The position numbers and the translations under genes are program-made. Shown here piece after piece: positions 16,842 to 25,496 of a stretch of DNA of 64,000 nucleotides (the first letter of the stretch is position 1; the number at the start of each line of letters is the position of its first letter). The notes under the pieces were generated by a model. It worked only from the letters and a program-made list of their open reading frames with translations, made no database searches and had not been told where the DNA came from. The DNA comes from Sulfitobacter sp. DFL-14 (GTDB lineage Bacteria; Pseudomonadota; Alphaproteobacteria; Rhodobacterales; Rhodobacteraceae): positions 1,131,412 to 1,195,411 of the forward strand of contig NZ_QBFD01000046.1 in the NCBI RefSeq assembly GCF_003335585.1, in the 5' to 3' direction.

Positions 16842-17930
16842 CAACAGGGCTGTCCCGAGGCCGCCCGCGGCGGCAATCGCGGCCAGCCCGGTCCCGCCCG
16901 TCCGGCGCAGCGTATGGAACAGCCGCACGGCGTTGATCGCGCCGGAGGCCCCCACGGGATGCCCGCGCGCCAGCGCCCCGCCGCCGGTGTTGACGATCTG
17001 CGGATCAATCCCCGCACCGCGCACACAGGCGATGGCCTGCACCGCATAGGCTTCCATCACCTCGGCGGCCTGCAGGTCGCGCGGGGTTCTGCCGGCTGTG
17101 GCCAGCACATGTTCAATCGCGGCAACCGGGGCAAGGCCGGGCATATCCGGGGTGCCGCCGCGCGTCGCTCCGCCCAGGATTTCCTGCACAGGCGCGCGCA
17201 GCTGCCGCGCGGCCCGTTCCGACACCACAATGACAAATCCCGCGCCATCTGCGGCCACGGCGGTATTGGCTGTGGTGATGTCTCCGGTCAGAACCTTGGC
17301 ACGCCGGCATAAGGCGGGCCGCAGATCACGGGTAAAGGCATCCGCCGTCAGCCCCGCAACGGGAATGATCTCTCCGGCCACCGCTGCATGGGCGCGCGCC
17401 TTGGCATGGCTGGCCATGGCCCAGGCATCCTGCGCCTCACGGCCGATCGCCAGCAGGGCACCAAGGGCCTGAGCGGCCTCGGCCATGTCGGGGTCGCGGT
17501 CGGGCCAGGGGGTAAACTCTGCCTGCTCATAAGCCTCTGGCGCGCGGCCATCCGCAAAGCGCCGCAGGCGCAGGGGGCGGCGCGAGTAGCTTTCGACGCC
17601 ACCGGCCACAACCACATCCGCAGCCCCCGCCAGCACCATCTGCCGCGCCAGAACCACCGCATCCAGACCGCCCGCGCATTGGCGGTCGATGCTCAGCCCC
17701 GCCACCCGTTCGGGCAGACCGGCCGCCAGCGCCAGCACCCGCGCCGGGTTTCCACCCGCCCCCAGGGCATTGCTGACAATCAGCTCGTCGACATCCTCGG
17801 CGGTCAGCCCCGCCTGCGCCAGAACGGCGTTGATCACCGGCGCACCCAGTTCGTGCAGCGACAGGGCCGAGAGCGCGCCGTCACGCGGGGCCACCGCGCT
17901 GCGGCAGGCCGCTGCCAGATAGGCGCTCAC
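16830..17930 (-). CDS. Thiolase-like protein lacking two catalytic residues
   Basis: A 366-residue thiolase-fold protein. The acyl-accepting cysteine is present in DRQCAGGLDAV (C85), and the GGGALARGHPVGASG histidine (H324) is present. The NEAF-type asparagine is replaced by methionine (VMEAY, M292), and the second cysteine, normally in a GLATLCIGGG-type motif, is alanine (GLAAIAAAGG, A353). Ordinary thiolysis or Claisen condensation needs that cysteine, so this is probably an acyl-binding or altered enzyme. It starts with GTG overlapping the ligase stop codon (GTGA), so both come from one operon. Its neighbour is bioY. A role in making or salvaging a biotin precursor is speculative. Confidence 0.82.
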   Translation of the reverse strand: MSAYLAAACRSAVAPRDGALSALSLHELGAPVINAVLAQAGLTAEDVDELIVSNALGAGGNPARVLALAAGLPERVAGLSIDRQCAGGLDAVVLARQMVLAGAADVVVAGGVESYSRRPLRLRRFADGRAPEAYEQAEFTPWPDRDPDMAEAAQALGALLAIGREAQDAWAMASHAKARAHAAVAGEIIPVAGLTADAFTRDLRPALCRRAKVLTGDITTANTAVAADGAGFVIVVSERAARQLRAPVQEILGGATRGGTPDMPGLAPVAAIEHVLATAGRTPRDLQAAEVMEAYAVQAIACVRGAGIDPQIVNTGGGALARGHPVGASGAINAVRLFHTLRRTGGTGLAAIAAAGGLGTALLLSA

Positions 17931-19162
17931 GATCCGCCCTCCAGCAGGCGGGCCAGTTCGGCATGATCGGTCTTGCCCGACACCAACCGGGGCAAGTCAT
18001 CGAGAAAATGAACGCGCCGCGGCGCGACAAGCGGGCCAAAGCGACGCCTGCAGGCGTCGGTAACCGCGGCGCTCAGGCGCGGGTCCCTTGCCCCTTCGAG
18101 ACAGGCCACAAGCCGATGGCCACGCAACGCATCGGGCAGGGGCAGAACGGCACAGGCGGCCACGCCGGGCAGCTCGGTGATGAAATTCTCGACTTCCTCG
18201 GGATAGACGTTCTGATCCGCAATCGTGATCATCCGCGTCCTGCGCCCCTTGAGCCAAAGCAGCCCTTTCCCGTCCAGACGGCCCATTTCGCCGACAAAGA
18301 CGAAACCATCCCGCCGATGCGCCTCCGCCCCCGGCGCGCCGAGATAACCGTCAAACAGATAGGGGCTGCGCACCCAGACCTCGCCCACGCCGCCGGTGAT
18401 CTGCCCGGCCTCGTCCAGTATCCTCAGTGTCACCCCCGGATAGGCGGCGCCGACCGCGCCATCCGGCGTATCCGCCCCGCCAAGAGTGACAAAACTGGTC
18501 TCGGCGGCGCCATAGAACACATGCAGGGCGGCATTGGGGGCAAGCGGCCTGACGGCGGCGCGGCCCGTCGCCTGCAGCGGCCCCCCGCCGCAGAGGATCA
18601 GCCGCAGCGCCGGCAGGCGCTGGCCTTTTGCGGCACGGGAAAGGCGCAGCAGCTGCGTCGGCGTCGCATAAAGGATCCGCACCCCATGGCGCAGGCAGTG
18701 GGCGATCTGCGCACGGGGCGAAAGACTGTCGAGCACATGCACATCCGCGCCCAGATGCAGCCCCTCCAGGACACCATAGAGGGCCAGCGAATGGCTGAGC
18801 CTGCCCAGAACCGCGATGCTGTCCCCGGGCGCGATGCCGAAGATTGCCGCGTTCTGCGCGAAACTGGCGGTCCAGGAGTTCTGACTGCGCAGGATCGCCT
18901 TGGGCTGGCCCGTCGTGCCGCCGGTCAGCGTGACGAAATGGGTTGCGGGCACCTCGGCCCCGGTCAGCGGCGCGCCATCGTTCACGCAAAAGCTGCCCCG
19001 CGCTGCGATCTGCGCTGTCAGCCGGGTCAGGCAGGCCTCGGTTGGATGTGCCGGAATGCACAGGTCCGAAGGCACAGCCGCCACAGCGGGCCGCGCGATT
19101 TCCGCAGACCCGGCAAAGAGCCGGGCATCGGCATGCCAGGTGAACCTGTCCTGATCCGTCAT
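17927..19162 (-). CDS. Short AMP-dependent acyl-CoA synthetase/ligase
   Basis: A 411-residue class I adenylate-forming enzyme. Visible motifs are the P-loop FVTLTGGTTGQPKAIL (about residues 91-106), the adenine motif FYGAAETSFVTLGG, the ribose aspartate region and the C-terminal hinge DGKGLLWLKGRRTRMI with ADQNVYPEEVEN. It is about 100 residues shorter than typical acyl-CoA ligases, mainly at the N terminus. ATG at 19162 was chosen because homology begins there. It is translationally coupled to the thiolase-like gene and faces bioMNY. Pimelate or a fatty acid is a possible substrate, by analogy to bioY-linked ligases elsewhere; this is inference. Confidence 0.82.
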   Translation of the reverse strand: MTDQDRFTWHADARLFAGSAEIARPAVAAVPSDLCIPAHPTEACLTRLTAQIAARGSFCVNDGAPLTGAEVPATHFVTLTGGTTGQPKAILRSQNSWTASFAQNAAIFGIAPGDSIAVLGRLSHSLALYGVLEGLHLGADVHVLDSLSPRAQIAHCLRHGVRILYATPTQLLRLSRAAKGQRLPALRLILCGGGPLQATGRAAVRPLAPNAALHVFYGAAETSFVTLGGADTPDGAVGAAYPGVTLRILDEAGQITGGVGEVWVRSPYLFDGYLGAPGAEAHRRDGFVFVGEMGRLDGKGLLWLKGRRTRMITIADQNVYPEEVENFITELPGVAACAVLPLPDALRGHRLVACLEGARDPRLSAAVTDACRRRFGPLVAPRRVHFLDDLPRLVSGKTDHAELARLLEGGS

Positions 19163-19269
19163 GCGGTGTCTCTTGCTCCGGTGTTCCTGACCCTTGCGCA
19201 GAGTTATCGGGGTCGACGCGGCGCGCGCAAGACCTATGCTGAAACGCAAGCGATGTGAAAGGAATTCCG

Positions 19270-20256
19270 ATGAGTGACACAATGACTGCGATGGAGATCA
19301 CCAAACCCGGTGGTCCGGAGGTCCTGCAACCGGCCATCCGCCCGGTGCCCTTGCCTGCCCATGGGCAGGTGGTGATCAAGGTGGCCTATGCGGGGGTGAA
19401 CCGCCCCGATGCCCTGCAACGGGCCGGGATGTATGCACCGCCCCCCACGGCCAGTGACCTCCCGGGGCTGGAGGCTTCGGGCGAAGTCGTGGCGCTGGGA
19501 GAGGGCGTCAGCGGCATCGACCTGGGCGATCAGGTCTGCGCCCTGCTGCCCGGCGGCGGCTATGCCGAATATGTGGCCACCCCGGCCGCACATTGCCTGC
19601 CGGTGCCCGATGGCATGGGGCTGAAGGAAGCCGCCTGCCTGCCGGAGACCTTTTTCACCGTCTGGTCCAATGTCTTCATGCGGGGCGGGTTGAAGGCGGG
19701 CGAACGCTTCCTGGTGCATGGCGGCTCCTCCGGGATCGGGACAACGGCAATCCAGCTTGCCCATGCCTTTGGCGCGCGGGTCTTTGCCACGGCCGGCACG
19801 GACAAGAAATGTGCCGCCTGCATGGACCTTGGCGCCGAGGCGGCGATCAACTACCGCGACATGGATTTTGTGGATGTGCTGGAGGCGGAAGGCGGCGCCG
19901 ACCTCATTCTCGACATGGTGGGCGGCGATTACATCCCCCGCAACCTCAAGGCCCTGGCCCCGGATGGCCGCCTGGTGCAGATCGCCTTCCTGCAGGGGCC
20001 GAAGGTCGAGGTGAACTTTGCCATGCTTATGACCAAGCGGCTGACCATGACCGGATCGACCCTGCGCCCGCAGAACGACCTTGCCAAGGCACGGATTGCG
20101 CAGGAACTGCGCGAGGCGGTCTGGCCGCTGTTGTCGGCGGGGTGCGTGGCTCCGGTGATGGACAGCAGCTATCCCCTGGCCGAGGCCGCCGCCGCCCATG
20201 CGCGGATGGAAGGCAGCGGGCACATCGGCAAAATCGTGCTGGAGGTTGCCCCCTGA
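19270..20256 (+). CDS. NAD(P)H quinone oxidoreductase, MDR superfamily (PIG3-like)
   Basis: A 328-residue zinc-independent medium-chain reductase. GroES-like N-terminal domain with VKVAYAGVNRPDALQRAGMY (about residues 36-57), then a Rossmann domain with GERFLVHGGSSGIGTTAIQLAHAFGARVFATAGT (about 147-180) that binds NADPH, and the LDMVGGDYIPRNLKAL strand. It reduces quinones or enones. AAAGGAATTCCG precedes ATG 19270. It is divergent from the acyl-CoA ligase across about 107 bases and is followed by a strong terminator. Confidence 0.92.
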   Translation: MSDTMTAMEITKPGGPEVLQPAIRPVPLPAHGQVVIKVAYAGVNRPDALQRAGMYAPPPTASDLPGLEASGEVVALGEGVSGIDLGDQVCALLPGGGYAEYVATPAAHCLPVPDGMGLKEAACLPETFFTVWSNVFMRGGLKAGERFLVHGGSSGIGTTAIQLAHAFGARVFATAGTDKKCAACMDLGAEAAINYRDMDFVDVLEAEGGADLILDMVGGDYIPRNLKALAPDGRLVQIAFLQGPKVEVNFAMLMTKRLTMTGSTLRPQNDLAKARIAQELREAVWPLLSAGCVAPVMDSSYPLAEAAAAHARMEGSGHIGKIVLEVAP

Positions 20257-20470
20257 CCCAAAGGACGCGCTGACGCGCGACGCGATGCCCGGTGTCCGTG
20301 GCGTGCCTGAGCCCACCGCCGGTGAGGGCTTTTGCAGTGCCACCGTCGCGCAGGGATATTTGCCTGCCAAAAAGAGAGGGTAAGGGAATCTTAACCCTCA
20401 TCGGGCAGGTTGGTTCTGCGGTACAGGCGGGGACGCCGATGACCGTGCCAGAAAGAGAGCGTGGCTTTCC

Positions 20471-20508
20471 GGAAGGGGGAGGGGGCATGACGTCCCCTTC
20501 CTCTTTTT
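20471..20508 (+). terminator. Rho-independent terminator after the quinone oxidoreductase
   Basis: GGAAGGGG (20471-20478) pairs with CCCCTTCC (20494-20501), followed by TCTTTTT. It lies between two convergent genes, the oxidoreductase and RNase T2. Confidence 0.82.
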
Positions 20509-20548
20509 GGCTATAAATATCCATCCGACGCTGGCGACAGGTGCAAGG

Positions 20549-21196
20549 TCAGGGAATATTGCGCATGTGCGTGAACAGGGCATCATTCATCCGGCAATCT
20601 TTCACCACATCCTGCCCGCAGGGCACCGGATCGAGGGTCTTGCTCAGGCAGATCCGCGCCTCCTGAATGTGGCCAGCGCGGCAGGTGATGGTGATCCCGT
20701 CGGGCTCCAGCCCCGGATTGGCCTTGAGGAATGCCGCCTCCACCACCGAGGCGGGCAGGCGCACGTCCCGGGACAGCTTCCGAAACACCTCGGGCCGGCG
20801 GATTGTGCCATAGGCCTGCCGGGACAGCGCGTAATAATCGGCGGCGGACAACCCGCTGCAGCTTCCGTGTTTCTTCCATTGGTGCCAGGCCAGCCCGCTG
20901 GTGCCCATGATGTCGGCCATCGCCGCCGTCATCCCGCGCGTGGGTGGGCGCTGTGCGGTCTGGCAGAAGGCGGGATAACCGCGGTGAAACTGCGGCCAGA
21001 GGCCATGCAGAATCCACCCGTGGCCGGTGTCCCGCGCGCATTGCGGCGAGCGCCGCGCATCGCCCTCCAGTGCGCACCAGTTAGGCGACCAGCTCAGCGC
21101 CAGCACGTAATAGTCGAATTCACCGGCGCGTTCGCCCCCGGCACGCAGGGCGTTTGCACTGAAGAGCAGGGCGAGGATCAGGGCAAGCGCGCGCAT
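20549..21196 (-). CDS. Ribonuclease T2 family protein, secreted
   Basis: A 215-residue protein with a signal peptide (MRALALILALLFSANALRA, cleavage near residue 19). The first catalytic block HGLWPQ (residues 64-69) is intact. The second, usually HEWxKHG, reads HQWKKHGSC (105-113), so the glutamate is glutamine (Q106) while both histidines remain. Several cysteines, probably disulfide-bonded, fit periplasmic location. Family members cut RNA to 2',3'-cyclic nucleotides. ATG 21196 is preceded by AAAGGAAAG. Activity may be reduced or altered by the substitution. It is divergent from trcR. Confidence 0.88.
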   Translation of the reverse strand: MRALALILALLFSANALRAGGERAGEFDYYVLALSWSPNWCALEGDARRSPQCARDTGHGWILHGLWPQFHRGYPAFCQTAQRPPTRGMTAAMADIMGTSGLAWHQWKKHGSCSGLSAADYYALSRQAYGTIRRPEVFRKLSRDVRLPASVVEAAFLKANPGLEPDGITITCRAGHIQEARICLSKTLDPVPCGQDVVKDCRMNDALFTHMRNIP

Positions 21197-21323
21197 TGGG
21201 TCTTTCCTTTGATGTGCGGGACCACTATAAGGCGCCCGAGTTCCCCGACAATGGAAACCGTCCCGGCCCGCCGGGAAAGCCCTTTCAGGCGACGGGAAAG
21301 TTGCGACGTTCAGGAGAGATAAA

Positions 21324-22091
21324 ATGGCAAAACCGATTATGGCCAAGGCCACCGCCGTATGGCTGGTGGACAATACGACGATCAGCTTCAAGCAGATCGC
21401 CGATTTCGTCGGCCTGCATGAACTGGAAGTCCAGGGCATCGCGGACGGTGACGTGGCGCAGGGCGTCAAGGGGTTCGACCCGATTGCGAACAACCAGCTG
21501 ACCCAGGAAGAGATCGACGCGGCGCAGGACAATCCGCTGCACAAGATTCAGCTCAAGTTCAACGCCGCCGCCCAGGGCGAGGAAAAGCGTCGCGGCCCGC
21601 GGTACACCCCGCTCAGCAAACGTCAGGACCGTCCCGCCTCCATCCTGTGGCTGGTGAAATTCCACCCCGAGCTCAGCGATGGCCAGATCAGCAAGCTGGT
21701 GGGCACGACCAAACCCACAATCCAGGCGATCCGCGAGCGGACCCATTGGAACATCTCCAATATCCAGCCGATCGACCCGGTGGCACTGGGCCTGTGCAAA
21801 CAATCCGAACTGGACATGGCCGTTCAGAAGGCCGCAGCCAAGAAGGCCGCAGCCGGCGAAGTGATGAGCGATGACGAGCGCCGCAAGCTGGTCAGCACCG
21901 AACAGAGCCTCGGGATGGAAGCGGAGCCGAAGATTCCGACCGCGATCGAAGGGCTGGAAACCTTCACGCTCGGCGGTGACAACGACGACGAGGAAGAAGC
22001 AGACAGCAAGAGCGATTATTCCGACGCCGACAGCTTCTTCTCCCTGCCCGAAAGCGACGACGAGGACGAGGACGACACCTCGCGGTCCTGA
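21324..22091 (+). CDS. trcR: DUF1013 protein, cell-cycle transcriptional regulator TrcR
   Basis: A 255-residue protein of the DUF1013 family, found across alphaproteobacteria and studied as TrcR, a RNA-polymerase-associated cell-cycle factor. It starts MAKPIMAKATAVWLVDNTTI and contains a helix-turn-helix-like segment LSDGQISKLVGTTKPTIQAIRERTHWN (about residues 114-140). The last 45 residues are strongly acidic (DNDDEEEADSKSDYSDADS and following). A CAGGAGAGATAAA ribosome binding site precedes the ATG. It stands alone, divergent from the RNase gene. Confidence 0.9.
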   Translation: MAKPIMAKATAVWLVDNTTISFKQIADFVGLHELEVQGIADGDVAQGVKGFDPIANNQLTQEEIDAAQDNPLHKIQLKFNAAAQGEEKRRGPRYTPLSKRQDRPASILWLVKFHPELSDGQISKLVGTTKPTIQAIRERTHWNISNIQPIDPVALGLCKQSELDMAVQKAAAKKAAAGEVMSDDERRKLVSTEQSLGMEAEPKIPTAIEGLETFTLGGDNDDEEEADSKSDYSDADSFFSLPESDDEDEDDTSRS

Positions 22092-22176
22092 GCCTTCGCG
22101 CGGTGGCGGAACCCCGCAGGGGCTTTCCGAGTTGATCACACTAGGGGGTCGTCCCCGCGATTGACCGGGGGTGTTG

Positions 22177-23289
22177 ATGGGCTGGGTGAATATTGCGATT
22201 GATGGCGTGATCTGGGTCACTGCCGCCCTGCTGTTGATCGCAACCCTGCTGCCGCTCAGCAAACTGCCGCATGGCATTGTACGCGGGGGCGAGTTTCCCC
22301 GCGAACAGATTTTCGTTCTGGCGGTGGTCCTGGCCGCCGTCATGGCCACCACCCAGAGATATCATCTGGGCAGTGTGGCAGCGGCCGTGCTGGTACTGAT
22401 CGCGATTGTCCAGCTGGCCTTCATCCTGAAATTCACCCCGATCTGGCCGCGCCAGTCCGCAGCGGCGGACCCGGAGTTGCGGCAGGACGCCGACTGCCAG
22501 ATCAGCCTGCTGACCGCCAACGTCAAGAAATCGAACCGCGATTACGGGCGGCTGATCGACCTGACCCTGCAGCGAGCGCCCGACGTCATGATGGCAATCG
22601 AGGTCGACGCCGAATGGATCGCCGCGCTCAGACAGGGGCTGGGCGCGCAATATCCCCATTGGATCGAAGCCCCCCGCGACAACGGCTATGGCATGTGCCT
22701 GATGTCGAAACTGAAGCTGAGCCGTTCTGAAGTGCGCGATCTGATCGTCGATGACGTGCCGTCGATCCGCACCATCGTCACCCTGCGCAACGGCATGTCC
22801 TGCCGGGTCTATGTCGTGCATCCCGAACCACCGGTCATCGACCATGACACCAAGGGGCGCGACAGCGAAATCGCTTTGGTCGGGCTGGAGGCGGAGCAGG
22901 ACGAGCTGCCCGCGATTGTCGCCGGCGATCTGAACGATGTGGCCTGGTCCACCACCACCCGGCGGTTTCAGCGGCTCTCGGGCCTGCTGGACCCGCGTGT
23001 CGGGCGCGGCTTTTACAACACCTTCAGCGCGACCATGCCCTGGATGCGCTGGCCGCTGGATCACCTGTTTCACGACCCCCAATTCCGGCTGGTCGACATG
23101 GCACGCCTGGGCAAGATCGGCTCGGACCATTTTCCCATGTGGTTTGTCCTGGCCCTGACAGGGCAGGACGCCTGCGACAGCGATCCTGGCGATTGCGAAG
23201 AGGATGAGGTCGAAGAGGCCGAGGACATGATCGAGGCAGAGAAGCGGCACGAACGTGAGGCGATCGGCAGCGATTGGGAGGACGAATAG
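22177..23289 (+). CDS. Endonuclease/exonuclease/phosphatase (EEP) family membrane protein
   Basis: A 370-residue protein with three N-terminal membrane segments (about residues 3-20, 43-58 and 62-85) and a periplasmic or cytoplasmic EEP domain. EEP elements visible are LLTANVKKSNRDY, MAIEVDAEW (metal glutamate), IVAGDLNDVAWS (metal aspartate and asparagine) and GSDHFPMW (catalytic aspartate and histidine). The family cleaves phosphodiesters in nucleic acids or lipids. The C-terminal 35 residues are strongly acidic. The ATG at 22177 was preferred to the GTG two codons earlier. It sits 85 bases after trcR. Confidence 0.85.
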   Translation: MGWVNIAIDGVIWVTAALLLIATLLPLSKLPHGIVRGGEFPREQIFVLAVVLAAVMATTQRYHLGSVAAAVLVLIAIVQLAFILKFTPIWPRQSAAADPELRQDADCQISLLTANVKKSNRDYGRLIDLTLQRAPDVMMAIEVDAEWIAALRQGLGAQYPHWIEAPRDNGYGMCLMSKLKLSRSEVRDLIVDDVPSIRTIVTLRNGMSCRVYVVHPEPPVIDHDTKGRDSEIALVGLEAEQDELPAIVAGDLNDVAWSTTTRRFQRLSGLLDPRVGRGFYNTFSATMPWMRWPLDHLFHDPQFRLVDMARLGKIGSDHFPMWFVLALTGQDACDSDPGDCEEDEVEEAEDMIEAEKRHEREAIGSDWEDE

Positions 23290-23538
23290 AGCCCGTCCAG
23301 ACCCCCCGAAAGTGATGCGGTTTGGTGACAGGAAGCCGCGCCGGGGCAGCTTTTTCAAAACGACTGATTTTTCACTTGTACGAATCTGAAAAGGGCCTAA
23401 ATGGCGGAATACAGACGCCAACGCACGCGCCTCTGGCCGGTCAGATCAACACTGACTGACCCGCGTTTATGTAGCGACGGTAACGTCTCTTGAAACGACT
23501 TCTGGGGGAATGCCCCCACCTGCTCTTTGGAGATGACC
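23290..23538 (+). promoter_or_regulatory. Structured leader ahead of the decarboxylase gene
   Basis: A 249-base untranslated stretch with at least two hairpins: GGTCAG/CTGACC at 23439-23461 and TGGGGG-AATG-CCCCCA at 23503-23518, the second only 20 bases before the start codon. A leader RNA called the speF motif is known upstream of alphaproteobacterial ornithine decarboxylase genes. I cannot confirm a match from sequence alone, but position and gene type fit. Confidence 0.45.
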
Positions 23539-24711
23539 ATGAACGCTACAGTACCCGGCGCCCTGCGCGCTGCAACCTCCGTATATGCCGATCCCGCTGC
23601 GGCCTACATTGCCGCAAACGAATTTGACCGCCCCACGCTGGTGATCAGCCGCGACCGTGTCGCGGCGCAGTACGATGCGTTGCGCGCGGGCCTGGGTCAG
23701 GCGCATATCCACTACGCGGTCAAGGCAAACCCGGCAGCGCAGATCATCCGCCTGCTGGTCAAGAAAGGCGCGGGCTTTGACGCCGCCTCCCGGCAGGAAA
23801 TCGAACTCTGCCTGGCCCAGGGCGCGAAGCCGCAGAACATCTCTTTCGGCAATACCATCAAACGCGCCTCCGACATCGCATTTGCCCATTCCGCCGGTGT
23901 GACCCTCTTCGCAGCCGATTCCGACGCGGAGCTGGAAAAGATCGCGGCCCATGCGCCGGGCGCAAGGGTCTACATCCGCCTGATCGTGGAAAACTCCATG
24001 GCCGACTGGCCGCTGAGCCGCAAGTTCGGCTGTGCGCCCGCCTCCCTGCCGGGCCTGCTGGATTACGCCAAGGCCCTGGGGCTGATCCCCTATGGCCTGT
24101 CCTTCCACGTTGGCTCGCAGACCCGCAAGGCGGAATACTGGAACCCGGTCCTGGACCAGGTGTCGACGCTGTGGCACGCGGCACAGGCCGACGGCCACGA
24201 TCTGCAATTGCTCAACCTCGGCGGCGGCTTTCCGGCCTTTTACGGCGAAAGCATCGAAGCGCCGCGCGCCTATGCCGCTGCGGTGATGAGCGCTGTCGAG
24301 GCACGTTTCGGCGCGGTGCCGCAGGTGATGGCAGAACCGGGCCGCGGCCTGGTGGCCGAAGCCGGGCATATCGCGGCGGAAGTCATGCTGGTGTCGCGCA
24401 AGTCCGCCGATGACCTGCACCGCTGGGTCTATCTGGATATCGGCCGGTTCTCCGGCCTGGCGGAAACCGAGGGCGAGGCGATCCGCTATCAGATTGCGAC
24501 ACCGCATGACGGTGGCGAAACCGGCCCCTGTGTGCTGGCTGGACCTTCCTGCGATTCTGCGGATATCCTGTACGAGAAACGCCCGATTCACTTGCCAATT
24601 GCCCTTAAATCAGGCGATAAGGTGATGATCCGATGCTGTGGGGCCTATACCAGCTCTTACAGTTCTGTCGGGTTCAACGGGTTTCCGCCGCTTGATGTGG
24701 TCGTTCTCTGA
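23539..24711 (+). CDS. Ornithine/lysine decarboxylase, PLP fold type III
   Basis: A 390-residue eukaryotic-type (alanine-racemase fold) decarboxylase making putrescine or cadaverine for polyamine synthesis. The PLP lysine is in IHYAVKANP, with HVGSQ, GGGFPAFYGE and AEPGRGLVAEAG phosphate-binding motifs, and the C-terminal catalytic cysteine in GPSCDSADILYEK, the signature of ornithine and lysine decarboxylases. I chose ATG 23539 because GGAG lies 6 bases before it; ATG 23533 is the alternative. A structured leader precedes it, suggesting feedback control by polyamines. Confidence 0.92.
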   Translation: MNATVPGALRAATSVYADPAAAYIAANEFDRPTLVISRDRVAAQYDALRAGLGQAHIHYAVKANPAAQIIRLLVKKGAGFDAASRQEIELCLAQGAKPQNISFGNTIKRASDIAFAHSAGVTLFAADSDAELEKIAAHAPGARVYIRLIVENSMADWPLSRKFGCAPASLPGLLDYAKALGLIPYGLSFHVGSQTRKAEYWNPVLDQVSTLWHAAQADGHDLQLLNLGGGFPAFYGESIEAPRAYAAAVMSAVEARFGAVPQVMAEPGRGLVAEAGHIAAEVMLVSRKSADDLHRWVYLDIGRFSGLAETEGEAIRYQIATPHDGGETGPCVLAGPSCDSADILYEKRPIHLPIALKSGDKVMIRCCGAYTSSYSSVGFNGFPPLDVVVL

Positions 24712-24790
24712 GAGGACGTGAGATCGCGACGGACGGGCCGTCTGCTTTGGGAGGAGCAGGCGGCCTGCGTTGTTTATCGGCAGGGCCGTC

Positions 24791-24839
24791 CGGGTCGGAG
24801 TTTTCAAAAACTCCGACCCGTTTTCTTCAAAGAAAACGG
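24791..24839. repeat. Double-palindrome repeat, copy A, between odc and recR
   Basis: Two back-to-back palindromes share a CCG: CGGGTCGGAGTTTT-CA-AAAACTCCGACCCG (24791-24820) with 14-bp arms, and CCGTTTTCTT-CA-AAGAAAACGG (24818-24839) with 10-bp arms. Related elements are at 39226-39269 and 40879-40907. It ends one base before the recR stop codon and lies between convergent genes, so it probably ends transcription on both sides. Confidence 0.88.
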
Positions 24840-25433
24840 CTATAGCGCCTTGCGCGCCCGCATCGCCGCCGTGATCGTTCCGTCATCGAGATAATCCAGC
24901 TCGCCGCCAATCGGCACACCCTGCGCCAGCGATGTCAGGCGCACCTGGCCCTCCAGCCGGTCGGCGATGTAATGGGCCGTGGTCTGCCCGTCGATGGTGG
25001 CATTCAGCGCCAGGATCACCTCTGATATCCCCTCGCTGGTGACCCTGTCGATCAGCCGGGGGATGCGCAACTCCTGCGGACCGATGGCATCCAGCGCCGA
25101 AAGCGTGCCGCCCAGCACATGATAGCGCCCCTTGAAGACACCCGAGCGTTCCATCGCCCAGAGGTCTGCCACGTCTTCGACCACGCAGATCTCGCCATTG
25201 GCGCGTTTTTCCGATGTGCAGATATCGCAGACATCGGCCGTGCCCACATTGCCGCAGTTCAGGCATTCGCGCGCCGTCGCGGCAACGGTCTGCATCAGGT
25301 CGGCCAGCGGGGTCAGCTGCAGCGCGCGCTTGCGGATCAGATGCAGCACCGCGCGCCGGGCCGACCGGGGGCCAAGCCCGGGCAGTTTCGCCATCATCTC
25401 GATCAGGGCGTCGATGTCGCGGGTTGAACTCAC
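24840..25433 (-). CDS. recR: Recombination protein RecR
   Basis: A 197-residue protein acting with RecF and RecO to load RecA at gaps. It has the helix-hairpin-helix [17 protein letters not shown] (about residues 16-32), the zinc cluster [16 protein letters not shown] (57-72) and a Toprim domain beginning [17 protein letters not shown] (about 81-97). It starts with GTG preceded by GGGAG. It is the last gene of dnaX-ybaB-recR, a widely conserved cluster. Confidence 0.96.
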   Translation of the reverse strand: MSSTRDIDALIEMMAKLPGLGPRSARRAVLHLIRKRALQLTPLADLMQTVAATARECLNCGNVGTADVCDICTSEKRANGEICVVEDVADLWAMERSGVFKGRYHVLGGTLSALDAIGPQELRIPRLIDRVTSEGISEVILALNATIDGQTTAHYIADRLEGQVRLTSLAQGVPIGGELDYLDDGTITAAMRARKAL

Positions 25434-25496
25434 ACACGGGCTCCCGGCGGCGGCTGTTGCTTTGAGGTATTCAGCGCATAACGAAGGGGGCTGGGC

